64,000 nt of DNA, taken from positions 194,425,439-194,489,438 of the forward strand of contig NC_050100.1 in the NCBI RefSeq assembly GCF_902167145.1. The letters run 5' to 3'. This DNA comes from Zea mays (Eukaryota; Streptophyta; Magnoliopsida; Poales; Poaceae). A program made the translations under genes and the position numbers. Below the pieces are notes generated by a model. The model was not told the DNA's origin, did not search any database, and saw only the letters and a program-made list of their open reading frames with translations. This document shows, piece by piece, positions 10,151-21,588 of this stretch; position 1 is the stretch's first letter; every line of letters starts with the position of its first letter.

Positions 10151-11143
10151 TAGGGATGGCAGCGGGTCGGGTAAAGTGCGGGTAAGCCATTTATCCGCCC
10201 GCCAGCATATCCGCGTCTCTGGTGTTTACCCGTACCCGCGAAAGCGCGCGGGTAAAATTTTCGACCCGTATCCGTACCCGCAGGATATCCGCGGATATCG
10301 GGCAACCCGTTACCCGTCAGAAAATAACATGCGTGTATGTGACCATGTTCATTTCACTAAATGCATCAACAGTTTGACAGACATAATATAATGGCATATA
10401 AGGAACATTGATCATCCAGAAACACAAGTCTCAAACATATCCTGATAATGAGTCATTACAATATTTGCTAAGATAAAATGAACGCACATATAAATTCCAC
10501 ACACTATTTGTCTGACTCTAACAGAAATGCACCATCTAGCACTAGCAGTACACCAATCCACCATCCAAATTCCAGCGACCAAATTCCAGCAAACCTGGAG
10601 AGGGCTGGCCGCCTGCACGGCTGCACTGCCGACCTGGTCACCTGGCCTCTGGCGGTCTGCGCTACTAGTACTCGCAGACATCGGTTGGCGGCTGATGGCC
10701 TGCACTGCCGACCTGAGGGAGAGCCGTGACGGCTGATGGCCTGCACTGCCGCCTGCTGGTCAGCTGGTCTGGCGCGGTGGCGCCTGGCGGTCTGCCGCCC
10801 GCCGTGAGCACGAGACAGGGAATGGTGGCCAGCCGCCAACGTGAGAATGACCGCGTGAGAGGACTAGAGGAGAGTGAGGATTAGAGATGTAGGGTTTTAG
10901 CCTTTAGGGATATTTGATGGGCCGACTGAGAATTGGGCCGGACCAGGGAATGTTTTTGTGGGCTAATAAATTAAGCGGGTAATGGGTAATACCCGCGGGC
11001 GAAATTTTATATCCGCTAATTACCCGCGGGTGAGAAGTGTTGTCCGTATCCTTACCCGTGGGCGAGATTTTTTACCCGTATCCATGCCCATCGGGTACGG
11101 AACCCGCGGATATCCGCGCCCGCGGGCAGAATTGCCATCCCTA
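10151..11143. mobile_element. non-autonomous hAT (Ac/Ds-like) element, 993 bp
   Basis: Ends are TAGGGATGGCA...TGCCATCCCTA, matching Ac/Ds-type inverted termini. It is flanked by a perfect 8-bp duplication CACACCGG (10143-10150 and 11144-11151), diagnostic of hAT insertion. Both subterminal regions (about 150 bp each) are packed with ACCCGCGGGT-like short palindromes in both orientations. The inner part (10380-10930) has no transposase and no supported gene, so it needs a transposase in trans. Confidence 0.92.
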
Positions 11144-11633
11144 CACACCGGGGCCGCGTCGGGCTCGCTGCCTGGGATGGGATGGGACGGACGATTCCTT
11201 GCATGGATCGCTAGCTAGCTGCTCTCTTTCCCTGTCCACTGGCCTGGCCTCGCCAAGCCGGGCCGCTGTTCCGGGACCCGGCCACACGGCCCAGGGCCTG
11301 CTCTTCTCTGTGGCGAATGACGATAGGAATTTGGACGTACGTCAATCAGGCTAGCTCCACCAAGTGTCGGCGCTGTTTACATTCTCCTGCGAGTTGCGAC
11401 TTGCGACTTGCGAGACGAGGTCAATGATACTATAGATCTATAATACAAAATTTTATTCCCGTCATATCTTAGGTTTAGATGATATTTAGAATTACTAAAT
11501 ATAGTCTGATTATAAAATTAATTGCACATAAGAAAACTAAACGGCAATACAAACCTATTAAACTTAATTAATCCACAATTCGCGCACGTGATACTATATT
11601 AAACATTTGCTAACCATAGATTAATTGGGTTTA
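11144..11633. other. intergenic, nothing recognised
   Basis: Mixed GC-rich then AT-rich sequence with no supported gene or repeat. Confidence 0.5.
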
Positions 11634-11794
11634 GGGGGTGTTTGGTTTCTAGGGACTAATGTTTAGTCCCTTCATTTTATTCCCTTTTAGTGTATAAATT
11701 GCTAAATATTTAGTTTCTATATTTGGTAATTTTGAAACTTAAATGGAATAAAATCTAGGGACTAAACATTAGTCCCTAGAAACCAAACACCCCC
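11634..11794. mobile_element. Tourist-type MITE (PIF/Harbinger), 161 bp
   Basis: GGGGGTGTTTGGTTTCTAGG at the left is mirrored by its inverted form at the right, and inverted complementarity continues for about 38 bp per arm. It is flanked by TTA at 11631-11633 and 11795-11797, the PIF/Harbinger target preference. The interior is AT-rich and non-coding. Confidence 0.9.
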
Positions 11795-13696
11795 TTAATA
11801 ATTTTGTCTCGTTGTTTATCCTTCACATGTGTTGGACATTGATGAGACTATATGTGCAGAGTTTGTTTGCAGACTTTGGAAACTGTAAAAGATGCCAAGG
11901 CAATGTCAATGAACACCCATCTAATAAAGAATACAATTCTAGCACAACATAATATTTCAGCATCTTAAATTTAATAAATTATAGGTAAAAATATTAATAT
12001 TTATGATATCAAATAAATATTATTAGATTAATTATAAAATGTATTTTTTATAAAAAAATAATTCAAAAGCCTAAATATGAATAATGTTACTTTGAAATTT
12101 AGTTAAATGATGAACCACTTCAATTGAAACCTTGCCTCAAAAAATTATGGATGTATTTTTTTGTCCACTCTATCACAGTATAATTCAAATTCAAATTCAT
12201 CATATATTAAAAGATACAAAAAGATACTTTTTATCTCAGAATTTTTCTTTTTTATATCTCTTAACATATGATGAATTTAAACTTGAAATTTTATATAGTG
12301 ATAGAGTAGTCAATGAAGTACGTCTATAATTTTTTGAGAATTTTTTTGTGACTTTTGTTAGTTGGTTTGCACGAAAACTTGGTTTGCATATGATACGTTG
12401 CCAACCTATAATTGTTTTTTTTACAAAAGGAGTAGCACCGTGACATTTATGTGTAGGGAGTAGGGACCCATCCTTGAATGTGTCGCCCCTTCAATATACA
12501 AGACCACTGCATCAAAAGTTTCTCCCAATGTTTTGGACATTACCGTTGGCTGCGTTGTAGAGAATACAATTTTAGTGTAGTGTCATATTTTATTAATTTA
12601 AGTTTCACAAATTATTGTTAAAAATTATTAATATTTATACTATCAATAAATACTATTAGATTAATTATAAAAATAGTTTTATAATCGATTGATTTGGAAC
12701 CAAAAATGTGAATAATGTTAACTAAAAATTTGATCAAATATATGTCACTTTAACTATCATATAAGTTATAGTTTTATTTATTTATTTTGATAAAAGGACT
12801 ATTGTCCAAGATGTACTATATTTTTTTGTTCAATTTCCTTCATGGAGTGGTAGGCTTGGATCTAAGCTTATATATCTATCTATCTGCCTATCTATCTATC
12901 TATTTCATATATCTAATGGTGCTCGTGCCACCTGATATGGTCTAGTTGGTAATGTATTCTTTTGTACTTGATAATGCTTCATAGTACACTCCATGAGCAC
13001 ACATATGACTACTAGATCGATGCACATACATGTAGAGTTCGTTCCCCTAGGGATGTACTATCCTCGGTGGGACCTTACACATCCCTCTACCATATAATAC
13101 GATTACACTTGAGTGCATCGAGTCCCTTGCCCCCATGGTGCATTAGACACCCCCCCCGAAAGGCCTAGGGCCTGACTGCTTTTGCAAGGTGACACCGGGG
13201 GGCTTAAGGACCTCATAGCCAGCAGAGGGCCCCGAACAACTAAGTGTTGATATGTTCCCTAGGGCCCAAGCTACTTCGACCACTCGAGCACCCATACGTC
13301 ATAACACACTAGGGTACGAAGGGGTCCTAAGGGCTTAGTCTTACTTTCATGAGTGTCCTGGGACATGGGGTCCTAGGGGCTTACTATCATCAGCGCCATG
13401 GGGCATGAGGGGACCAAATGCTTACTCTGATGAGTGTCCAAGGGCATGAGGTGCCCTTGAGATTTATATCATTCTTTCTTTAGGTTTTCTTGAGGCGTTA
13501 GTTGCCCTAGTTCCTTAGATTTCCCTAAGGTCTAGCGAGCCCCAAGTCTTCCTATGTTCGTTTGGCTTGCCTTGATGTCGACTCTTCTAGCATCAAGTTC
13601 CTCCTCTAGCAGAGCCAAGGGAGGGCCTTGGGGCATGTTTCCCTAGGAGCGGTGGTTACAACATAATGGGGCCCTATGAACGTGTCTTGGCGGTTG
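11795..13696. other. AT-rich intergenic with dispersed repeats
   Basis: Two diverged direct copies of an AT-rich repeat lie at about 11966-12110 and 12575-12775 (shared TATTAGATTAATTATAAAA). A (TATC)n run is at about 12872-12903. About 13130-13690 is CCCCCC/GGGG-rich text with three degenerate ~45-bp tandem units (about 13325-13460) and looks like a decayed gypsy LTR. No gene supported. Confidence 0.55.
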
Positions 13697-15030
13697 TGAA
13701 AGGGAATTAGGCTTACACCTAGTTCCTAAATAATTTTGGTGGTTGAATTGTCCAACACAAATAAATTGGACTAATTAGCTTACTCTAGTGTATAAGTTAT
13801 ACAGGTGCCAAAGGTTCACACTCAGCCAATAAAAAGACCAAATATTGGGTTCAACAAAAGAGCACAGGGGCAACTGAAGGCACCTCTGGTCTGGCGCACC
13901 GGACTGTCCGGTGTGCCACCGGACAGTGTCCGTTGCACCACCGGACAATGTCCGGTGCACCAGAGGACTCCAAGTCGAACTCGTCACCTTCGGGAAAATC
14001 CAGAGGCACTCCGCTATAATTCACCGGACTGTCCGGTGTACACCGGACAGTGTCCGGTGCTCCAAGGAAGAGCGGCCTCAGGAACTCGCCGGCTTCGGGA
14101 AAACGCAACGGCTAGTCCGCTATAATTCACCGGACATGTCCGGTGTACACCGGACTGTCCGGTGTAACTCCGGAGCAACGGCTACTTCGCGCCAACGGTC
14201 ACCTGCAACAGCAATTAATGCGCGCCAGAGCGCGCAGAAGTCAGGCACGCGCGTAGTGGCGCACCGGACACTCTACAGTACATGTCTGGTGCGCCACCGG
14301 ACATCCAGGCGGGCCCAGAAGACAGTGCTCCAACGGTCGGAACCCAACGGCTTTGGTGACGTGGCTGGCGCACCGGACATGTCCGGTGTACACCGGACTG
14401 TCCGGTGCACCATACGACAGACAGCCCCACCAAACGGCTAGTTTGGTGGTTGGGGCTATAAATACCCCAACCACCCACCATTCATTGCATCCAAGTTTTC
14501 ACACTTCCAACCACTTACAAGAGCTAGGCATTCAATTCTAGACACACTCAAGAGATCAAATCCTCTCCCAAATTCCACACAACACCCTAGTGCTTAGAGA
14601 GAGAGATTTGCTTGTGTTCTTTCGAGCTCTTGCTCTTGGATTGCTTTCTTCCTTCCTTCTTGATTCTTTATTGCGATCATACTCACTTGTAATTGAGGCA
14701 AGAGACACCAATTTTGTGGTGGTCCTTGTAGGAACTTTGTGTTCCAAGTGATTGAGAAGAGAAAGCTCACTCGGTCCGAGGGACCGTTTGAGAGAGGGAA
14801 AGGGTTGAAAGAGACCCGGTCTTTGTGACCACCTCAACGGGGAGTAGGTTTGCAAGAACCGACCCTCGGTAAAACAAATCGGCATGTCACACCTCTTATT
14901 TGCTTGCGATTTGTTTTGCACCCTCTCTCGCAGACTTAATTATATTTCTAACGCTAACCCGGCTTGTAGTTGTGATTATTTTTGAGAATTTCAGTTTCGC
15001 CCTATTCACCCCCCCTCTAGGTGACTTTCA
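13697..15030 (+). repeat. 5' LTR of Sirevirus 2
   Basis: TGAAAGGGAATTAGGC...CTCTAGGTGACTTTCA, 1334 bp, followed at once by the primer-binding site. Its palindrome region (CGGACACTCTACAGTACATG at about 14265) is closer to the LTRs of element 3 than to its own 3' LTR. Confidence 0.92.
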
Positions 15031-15031
15031 A

Positions 15032-15044
15032 TTGGTATCGGAGC
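15032..15044 (+). other. primer-binding site, Sirevirus 2
   Basis: TTGGTATCGGAGC, near-complementary to the 3' end of initiator tRNA-Met (typical plant copia TGGTATCAGAGC), one base after the LTR. Confidence 0.85.
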
Positions 15045-15078
15045 CCGGTGCTTCATTAGAGCCTAACCGCTCGGAGTG

Positions 15079-17770
15079 ATGTCGGGAGATCACACCAAGA
15101 AGGAGATGGAGACCGGCGAAAATCCCACTACAAGCCACGGGAGCACTTCATCGGAAGAATCCCACACCAATAGAAAGGAGGAGAAGAAAGGCTCCTCCAA
15201 AGGGAAGGAGAAGAAATCTTCTTCACACAACAAAGAGAAGAAGAAATCCTCTTCCCACAAGCCGCATCGGAGTGGGGACAAGAAAAAGAGGATGAGGAAA
15301 GTGGTCTACTACGAGACCGATTCTTCATCGACATCCACCTCCGGCTCTGACGCGGCATCCGTCACTTCAAAGCGCCAAGAGCGTAAGAAGTATAGTAAGA
15401 TCCCCCTACGCTATCCTCGCATTCCTAAACATACACCTTTACTTTCCGTCCCATTAGGCAAACCACCAACATTTGATGGTGAAGATTATGCTAGGTGGAG
15501 TGATTTAATGCGATTTCATCTAACCTCACTCCACAAAAGTATATGGGATGTTGTTGAGTTTGGTGCACAGGTACCATCCGTAGGGGATGAAGACTATGAT
15601 GAAGATGAGGTAGCCCAAATCGGGCACTTCAACTCCCAAGCCACAACCATACTCCTTGCCTCTCTAAGTAGAGAGGAATATAACAAGGTGCAAGGGTTGA
15701 AGAGTGCAAAGGAGATTTGGGACTTACTCAAGACCGCGCACGAGGGTGATGAACTCACCAAGATCACCAAGCGGGAAACGATCGAGGGGGAGCTCGGTCG
15801 CTTTCGTCTTCGCCAAGGGGAGGAGCCACAAGACATGTACAACCGGCTCAAAACCTTGGTGAACCAAGTGCGCAACCTCGGTTGCAAAAAGTGGGATGAC
15901 CACGAGGTGGTTAAGGTTATTCTAAGATCTCTTATTTTCCTTAATCCTACTCAAGTTCAATTAATTCGTGGCAACCCAAGATAAACACTAATGACTCCCG
16001 AGGAAGTAATCGGGAATTTTGTGAGCTTTGAGTATATGATCAAGGGCTCGAAGAAGATCAACGAGCTAGATGATCCCTCCACATCCGCGGCACAACCGAT
16101 CGCATTTAAGGCGACGGAGGAGAAGAAGGAGGAGTCTACACCGAGTAGACAACCAATCGACGCCTCAAAGCTCGATAACGAGGAGATGGCGCTTGTCATC
16201 AAAAGCTTTCGGCAAATCCTCAAGCAAAGGAGGGGGAAGGATTACAAGCCCCGCTCCAAGAAGGTTTGCTACAAGTGTGGTAAGCCCGGTCACTTTATAG
16301 CTAAATGTCCAATTTCTAGTGACAGTGACAGGGGTGATGACAAGAAGGGAAGAAGAAAGGAGAAGAAGAGGTACTACAAGAAGAAGGGCGGCGATGCCCA
16401 TGTTTGTCGGGAGTGGGACTCCGACGAAAGCTCTAGCAACTCCTCCGACGACGAGGACGCCGCCAACATCGCCGTCACCAAGGGACTTCTCTTCCCCAAC
16501 GTCGGCCACAAGTGCCTCATGGCAAAGGACGTCAAAAAGAAGAAGGTTAAATCTAAATCCTCCACTAGATATGAATCCTCTAGTGATGAAAATGCTAGTG
16601 ATGAGGAAGATAACTTACGCACTCTTTTTGCCAACTTAAACATGCAACAAAAGGAAAAATTAAATGAATTAATTAGTGCCATCCATGAGAAGGATGATCT
16701 CTTGGACTCCCAAGAGGACTTCCTAATCAAGGAAAACAAAAAGCATGTTAAAGTTAAAAATGCTTATGCTCTAGAAGTTGAAAAATGTGAAAAATTATCT
16801 AGTCAGCTAAGCACTTGTCATGAGACAATCGACAACCTTAGAAATGAAAATGCTAATTTAAATGCTAAGGTTGATTCTCATGTTTGTAATGTTTCAATTC
16901 CAAATCTTAGAAATAATAATGATGATTTACTTGCTAAGATTGAAGAATTAAACATGTCTCTTGCTAGCCTTAGGATTGAAAATGAAAAAATTGCTTGCTA
17001 AGGCTAAAGAGTTAGATGTCTGCAATGCTACAATTTCCGACCTTAGAACTAAAAATGATATATTGCATGCTAAGGTTGTAGAATTAAAATCTTGCAAACC
17101 CTCTACATCTACCGTAGAGCACACTTCTATTTGTACTAGATGTAGAGATGTTGATGTTAATGCTATACATGATCACATGGCTTTAATTAAACAACAAAAT
17201 GATCATATAGCAAAATTAGATGCTAAAATTGCCGAGCATGAAATTGAAAATGAAAAATTTAAATTTGCTCGTAGTATGCTCTATAGTGGGAGACGCCCTG
17301 GCATTAAGGATGGCATTGGCTTCCAACAGGGAGGCAATGTCAAACTTAATGCCCCTCCTAAGAAACTGTCCAACTTTGTTAAGGGCAAGGCTCCCATGCC
17401 TCAGGATAACGAGGGTTACATTTTGTACCCTGTCGGCTACCCTGAGAGCAAAATTAGGAGAATTCATTCTAGGAAGTCTCACTCTGGCCCTAACCATGCT
17501 TTTATGTATAAGGGTGAGACATCTAGTTCTAGGCAACCAACCCATGCTAAGTTGCATAAGAAGAAAACTCCTAGTGCATCAAATGAACACAACTTTTCTT
17601 TTAAAACTTTTGATGCATCCTATGTTTTAACTAACAAATCCGGCAAGGTAGTTGCCAAATATGTTGGGGGCAAGCACAAGGGGTCAAAGACTTGTGTTTG
17701 GGTACCCAAAGTTCTTGTTTCTAATGCCAAAGGACCCAAAACCATTTGGGTACCTAAAGTCAAGAACTAA
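15079..17770 (+). pseudogene. gag: gag of Sirevirus 2, nonsense plus frameshift
   Basis: Start ATG 15079 matches the start used in element 3. The N-terminal region is Lys/Ser-rich and is followed by the LGKPPTFDGEDYARW copia gag domain, a zinc knuckle (CYKCGKPGHFIAKC, about 16268-16309), an acidic Ser-rich segment and coiled-coil-like repeats. Compared with element 3, TAT is TAA at 15982-15984, and an extra A in the run 16985-16990 shifts the frame, so the gene is read in three pieces (15079-15984, 15991-17001, 16961-17770). It stops at TAA 17768-17770, as in the other copies. Confidence 0.9.
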
Positions 17771-17783
17771 ACTTGTTTTGTAG
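17648..17783 (+). other. putative gag-pol intron, Sirevirus 2 (136 nt)
   Basis: AAG|GTAGTT ... CTAAACTTGTTTTGTAG|GTT. Phase 0 at both ends, 136 nt, as in elements 1 and 3. The final TAG is itself a stop in the pol frame, so an unspliced RNA has no open overlap between gag and pol. Confidence 0.5.
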
Positions 17784-19453
17784 GTTTATGCATCCGGGGG
17801 CTCAAGTTGGATTATCGACAGCGGGTGCACAAACCACATGACAGGGGAGAAGAAGATGTTCTCCTCCTATGAGAAAAACCAAGATCCCCAAACAGCTATT
17901 ACATTCGGGGATGGAAATCAAGGTTTGGTAAAAGGTCTTGGTAAAATAGCTATATCCCCTGACCATTCTATTTCCAATGTTGTTCTTGTAGATTCATTAG
18001 ATTACAATTTGCTTTATGTTTCTCAATTATGCAAAATGGGCTACAACTGTTTATTCACTGATGTAGGTGTCACTGTCTTTAGAAGAAGTGATGATTCAAT
18101 AGCATTTAAGGGAGTGTTAGAGGGTCAGCTATACTTAGTGGATTTTGATAGAGCTGAACTCGACACTTGCTTAATTGCTAAGACTAACATGGGCTGGCTC
18201 TGGCATCGCCGACTAGCACATGTTGGGATGAAGAATCTTCATAAGCTTCTAAAGGGAGAGCACATTTTAGGACTAACAAATGTTCATTTTGAGAAAGACA
18301 GGATTTGTAGCGCATGCCAAGCAGGGAAGCAAGTTGGCACTCATCATCCACACAAGAACATCATGACGACCGACATGCCGCTTGAACTACTCCATATGGA
18401 TCTATTCGGCCCGATTGCTTACATAAGCATCGGCGGGAGTAAGTATTGTCTTGTAATTGTGGATGACTATTCTCGCTTCACTTGGGTGTTCTTTTTGCAT
18501 GAAAAATGTCATACCCAAGAGACCTTAAAGGGATTCTTAAGACGGGCTCAAAACGAGTTCGGCTTAAGAATCAAGAAAATAAGAAGCGACAACGGGACGG
18601 AGTTCAAGAACTCTCAAATTGAAGGCTTCCTTGAGGAGGAGGGCATCAAGCATGAGTTCTCTTCTCCCTACACCCCACAACAAAATGGTGTAGTGGAGAG
18701 GAAGAATAGAACTCTATTGGACATTATGCTTTCCGTATGCATGTCGACCTCGACACGGAAGGTAAATCCGTAGATCAAAAGGTATATCGGTCGATGATAG
18801 GTTCTTTACTCTACTTATGTGCATCTCGACCGGACATTATGCTTTCCGTATGCATGTGTGCAAGATTCCAAGCCGACCCTAAGGAAGCTCACCTTACGGC
18901 CGTAAAACGAATATTGAGATATTTAGTTTATACTCCTAAGTTTGGGCTTTGGTACCCTCGGGGATCCACATTAGATTTAATTGGTTATTCGGATGCCGAT
19001 TGGGCGGGGTGTAAAATTAATATAAAGAGCACATCGGGGACTTGCCAGTTCTTGGGAAGATCCTTAGTGTCTTGGGCTTCAAAGAAGCAAAATTTCGTCG
19101 CTCTTTCTACCGCCGAAGCCGAGTATATTGCCGCAGGCCATTGTTGCGCGCAACTACTTTGGATGAGGCAAACCCTTAGGGACTATGGTTACAAATTAAC
19201 CAAAGTTCCTCTTCTATGTGATAATGAGAGTGCAATCCGCATGGCGGATAATCCTGTTGAGCATAGCCGCACTAAACACATAGCCATTCGTTATCATTTT
19301 CTAAGGGATCACCAACAAAAGGGAGATATCGACATTGCATATATTAATACTAAGGATCAATTAGCCGATATCTTTACCAAGCCACTCGATGAACAAACTT
19401 TTAACAAACTTAGGCATGAGCTAAATATTCTTGATTCTAGGAATTTCTTTTGA
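17784..19453 (+). pseudogene. pol: pol of Sirevirus 2, INT-RT deletion with filler
   Basis: Protease ([10 protein letters not shown]) and integrase up to [12 protein letters not shown] (about 18718) are open in one frame. The sequence then jumps to the end of RT. The copy resumes near 18740 (frame of 18737-19453) and encodes the last part of RT and RNase H (CNES-type motif, [10 protein letters not shown]). Relative to element 3, about 44202-45789 is missing: integrase C-terminus, linker and the RT core with YVDD. A 26-bp stretch (18719-18744) duplicates 18832-18857 at the junction. It cannot encode active polymerase. Confidence 0.9.
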
Positions 19454-20248
19454 TATCTTGCATACATAGCTCATAAATATACCTTTGATCATGTCTCTTT
19501 CATGTGCTATGACTAATGTGTTTTTCAAGTGAATTTCAAACCAAGTCATAGGTATATTGAAAGGGAATTGGAGTCTTCGGCGAAGACAAAGGCTTCCACT
19601 CCGTAACTCATCCTTCGTCGCCGCTCCGAGCAACTCTCCGTCTTTGGTATAATCTTCACTCCAATTTTTTTACCAAAGGGGAGAAAGTAGTTAACAAGGG
19701 CTTATATTTCACTCAAAGTATCCGTTTTTGGCGATTCATGCCAAAGGGGGAGAAAGTATTAGCCCAAAGCAAAAGGACCGAGCCACCACCCTTATTTTAA
19801 AAAGAGTTTTTCAAATTGGTATCTTATTGTGTTCAAAAGGGGGAGAAAGTAGCACCTTCAAAAATTGATATCTTAAAACCCTCTTGAACACTAAGAGGAG
19901 GAATTTATTGAGGAGGAGTTTTGTTCTAGTCAAAGGAAAAGCATTTCAAATAGGGGGAGAAAATTTCAAATCTTAAGGATGCTTCTCAAAATCTTATTCA
20001 TTTACCTTTGACTACTTGCAAAAGAACTTTGAAATGAATTTACAAAAGAATTTGCAAGAACAAAACATGTGGTGCAAGCGTGGTCCAAAATGTCAAAAAT
20101 TAAAGAAACAATCCATGCATATCTTATGAATTTATATTGGCTCAATTCTAAGTAACCTTTGCACTTACAATTATGCAAACTAGTTCAATCATGCACTTCT
20201 ATACTTGCTTTGGTTTGTGTTGGCATCAATCACAAAAAAAGGGGAGAT
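19454..20248 (+). other. non-coding 3' internal region and PPT, Sirevirus 2
   Basis: No frame. Repeated purine runs (CCAAAGGGGGAGAAAGT near 19742, AAAAGGGGGAGAAAGT near 19836, AGGGGGAGAAAA near 19952) and a terminal AAAAAAAGGGGAGA just before 20249. Confidence 0.8.
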
Positions 20249-21588
20249 TGAAAGGGAATTAGGCTTACACCTATTTCCTAAATGATTTTGGTGGTTGAAT
20301 TGCCCAACACAAATAATTGGACTAATTAGTTTGCTCTAGTCTATAAGTTCTACATGTGCCAAAGGTTCACAATAAGCCAATAAAAAGACCAAGAAAAGGG
20401 TTCAAACAAAGAGAGCAAGGGACAACCGAAGTGCTCCCTGGTCTGGCGCACCAGACTGTCCGGTGTGCCACCGGACAGTGTCTGATGCACCACCGGACAA
20501 TGTCCGGTGCACCAGGGAACTCCAGGCTGAACTCAACACCTTCGGGAATTCTCAGAGGCGCTCCGCTATAATTCACCGGACTATCCGGTGCACCACCGGA
20601 CAGTGTCCGGTGCCCCAAGGGAGAGCAACTCTGAACTCGCCAGCTTCGGGAATCCGCTCCGCTATAATTCACCGGACTGTCCGGTGAGTCACCGGACATT
20701 GTCCGGTGCACACCGGACTGTCCAGTGTGACAGCGGAGAAATGGCTACTTCGCGCACAACGGTCGACTGCAACGCATTAAATGTGCGCCTGCACGCGCAG
20801 AGGAGCAGAGCACGCGCGGGTGGCGCACCGGACAGCCTACAGGGCCTGTTCGGGGCACCACCGGGCAGCCAGGCGGGCCCACAAGTCAGAGCTCCAACGG
20901 TCGGAACCCAATGGCCAGGTGACGTGGCTGGCGCACCAGACAGTGTCTGGTGGCGCACCGGACTGTCCGGTGCGCCCGTCGACAGTAGCCTCCACCAACG
21001 GTCAAGTTTGGTGGTTGGGGCTATAAATACCCCAACCACCCCCACATTCAAGGCATCCAAGTTTTCCACCTTCCAACTACTTACAAGAGCTAGCATTCAA
21101 TACAAGACACACCAAAGAGATTAAATCCTCTCCCATCTCCACACAAAGCTTTAGTGATTAGTGAGAGAGATTTGTTGTGTTCATTTGAGCTCTTGCACTT
21201 GGATTGCTTCTTTTTCTCATTCTTTTTTACGATCATCTCAATTGTAATCAAGGCAAGAGACACCAATTGTGTGGTGGTCCTTGCGGGAAGTTTGGTTCCC
21301 AATTGATTGAGAAGAGAAGCTCACTCGGTCCGAGGGACCGTTTGAGAGAGGGAAAGGGTTGAAAGAGACCCGGTCTTTGTGACCACCTCAACGGGGAGTA
21401 GGTTTGCGAGAACCGAACCTCGGTAAAACAAATACGTGTGTCACACTCCTTATTCGCTTGCGATTTGTTTTGCGCCCTCTCTCTCGGACTCGTTTATATT
21501 TCTAACGCTAACCCGGCTTGTAGTTGTGCTTAAGTTGTTAAATTTCAGATTCGCCCTATTCACCCCCCCCCCCTCTAGGCGACTTTCA
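20249..21588 (+). repeat. 3' LTR of Sirevirus 2
   Basis: TGAAAGGGAATTAGGC...CTCTAGGCGACTTTCA, 1340 bp, with palindromes and TATAAAT (21022-21028). It differs from the 5' LTR at many positions and in short blocks. Confidence 0.92.

Larger units (their letters stand above)
13697..21588 (+). mobile_element. Sirevirus 2 (Opie-type Copia), deleted, chimeric LTRs
   Basis: Complete LTR-to-LTR structure of 7892 bp: 5' LTR, PBS, gag, truncated pol, PPT region, 3' LTR. The flanking 5-mers are GGTTG (13692-13696) and AGGAT (21589-21593), so there is no target duplication. The two LTRs differ much more from each other than those of element 3. Pol lacks about 1.6 kb. This is a dead element that probably arose by inter-element recombination plus a replication error. 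Confidence 0.92.

Noticed and set aside
9978..10305. Overlapping frames at 9761-10305
   Set aside because: They run across a GT microsatellite and the hAT end; no domain, no conservation signal visible.
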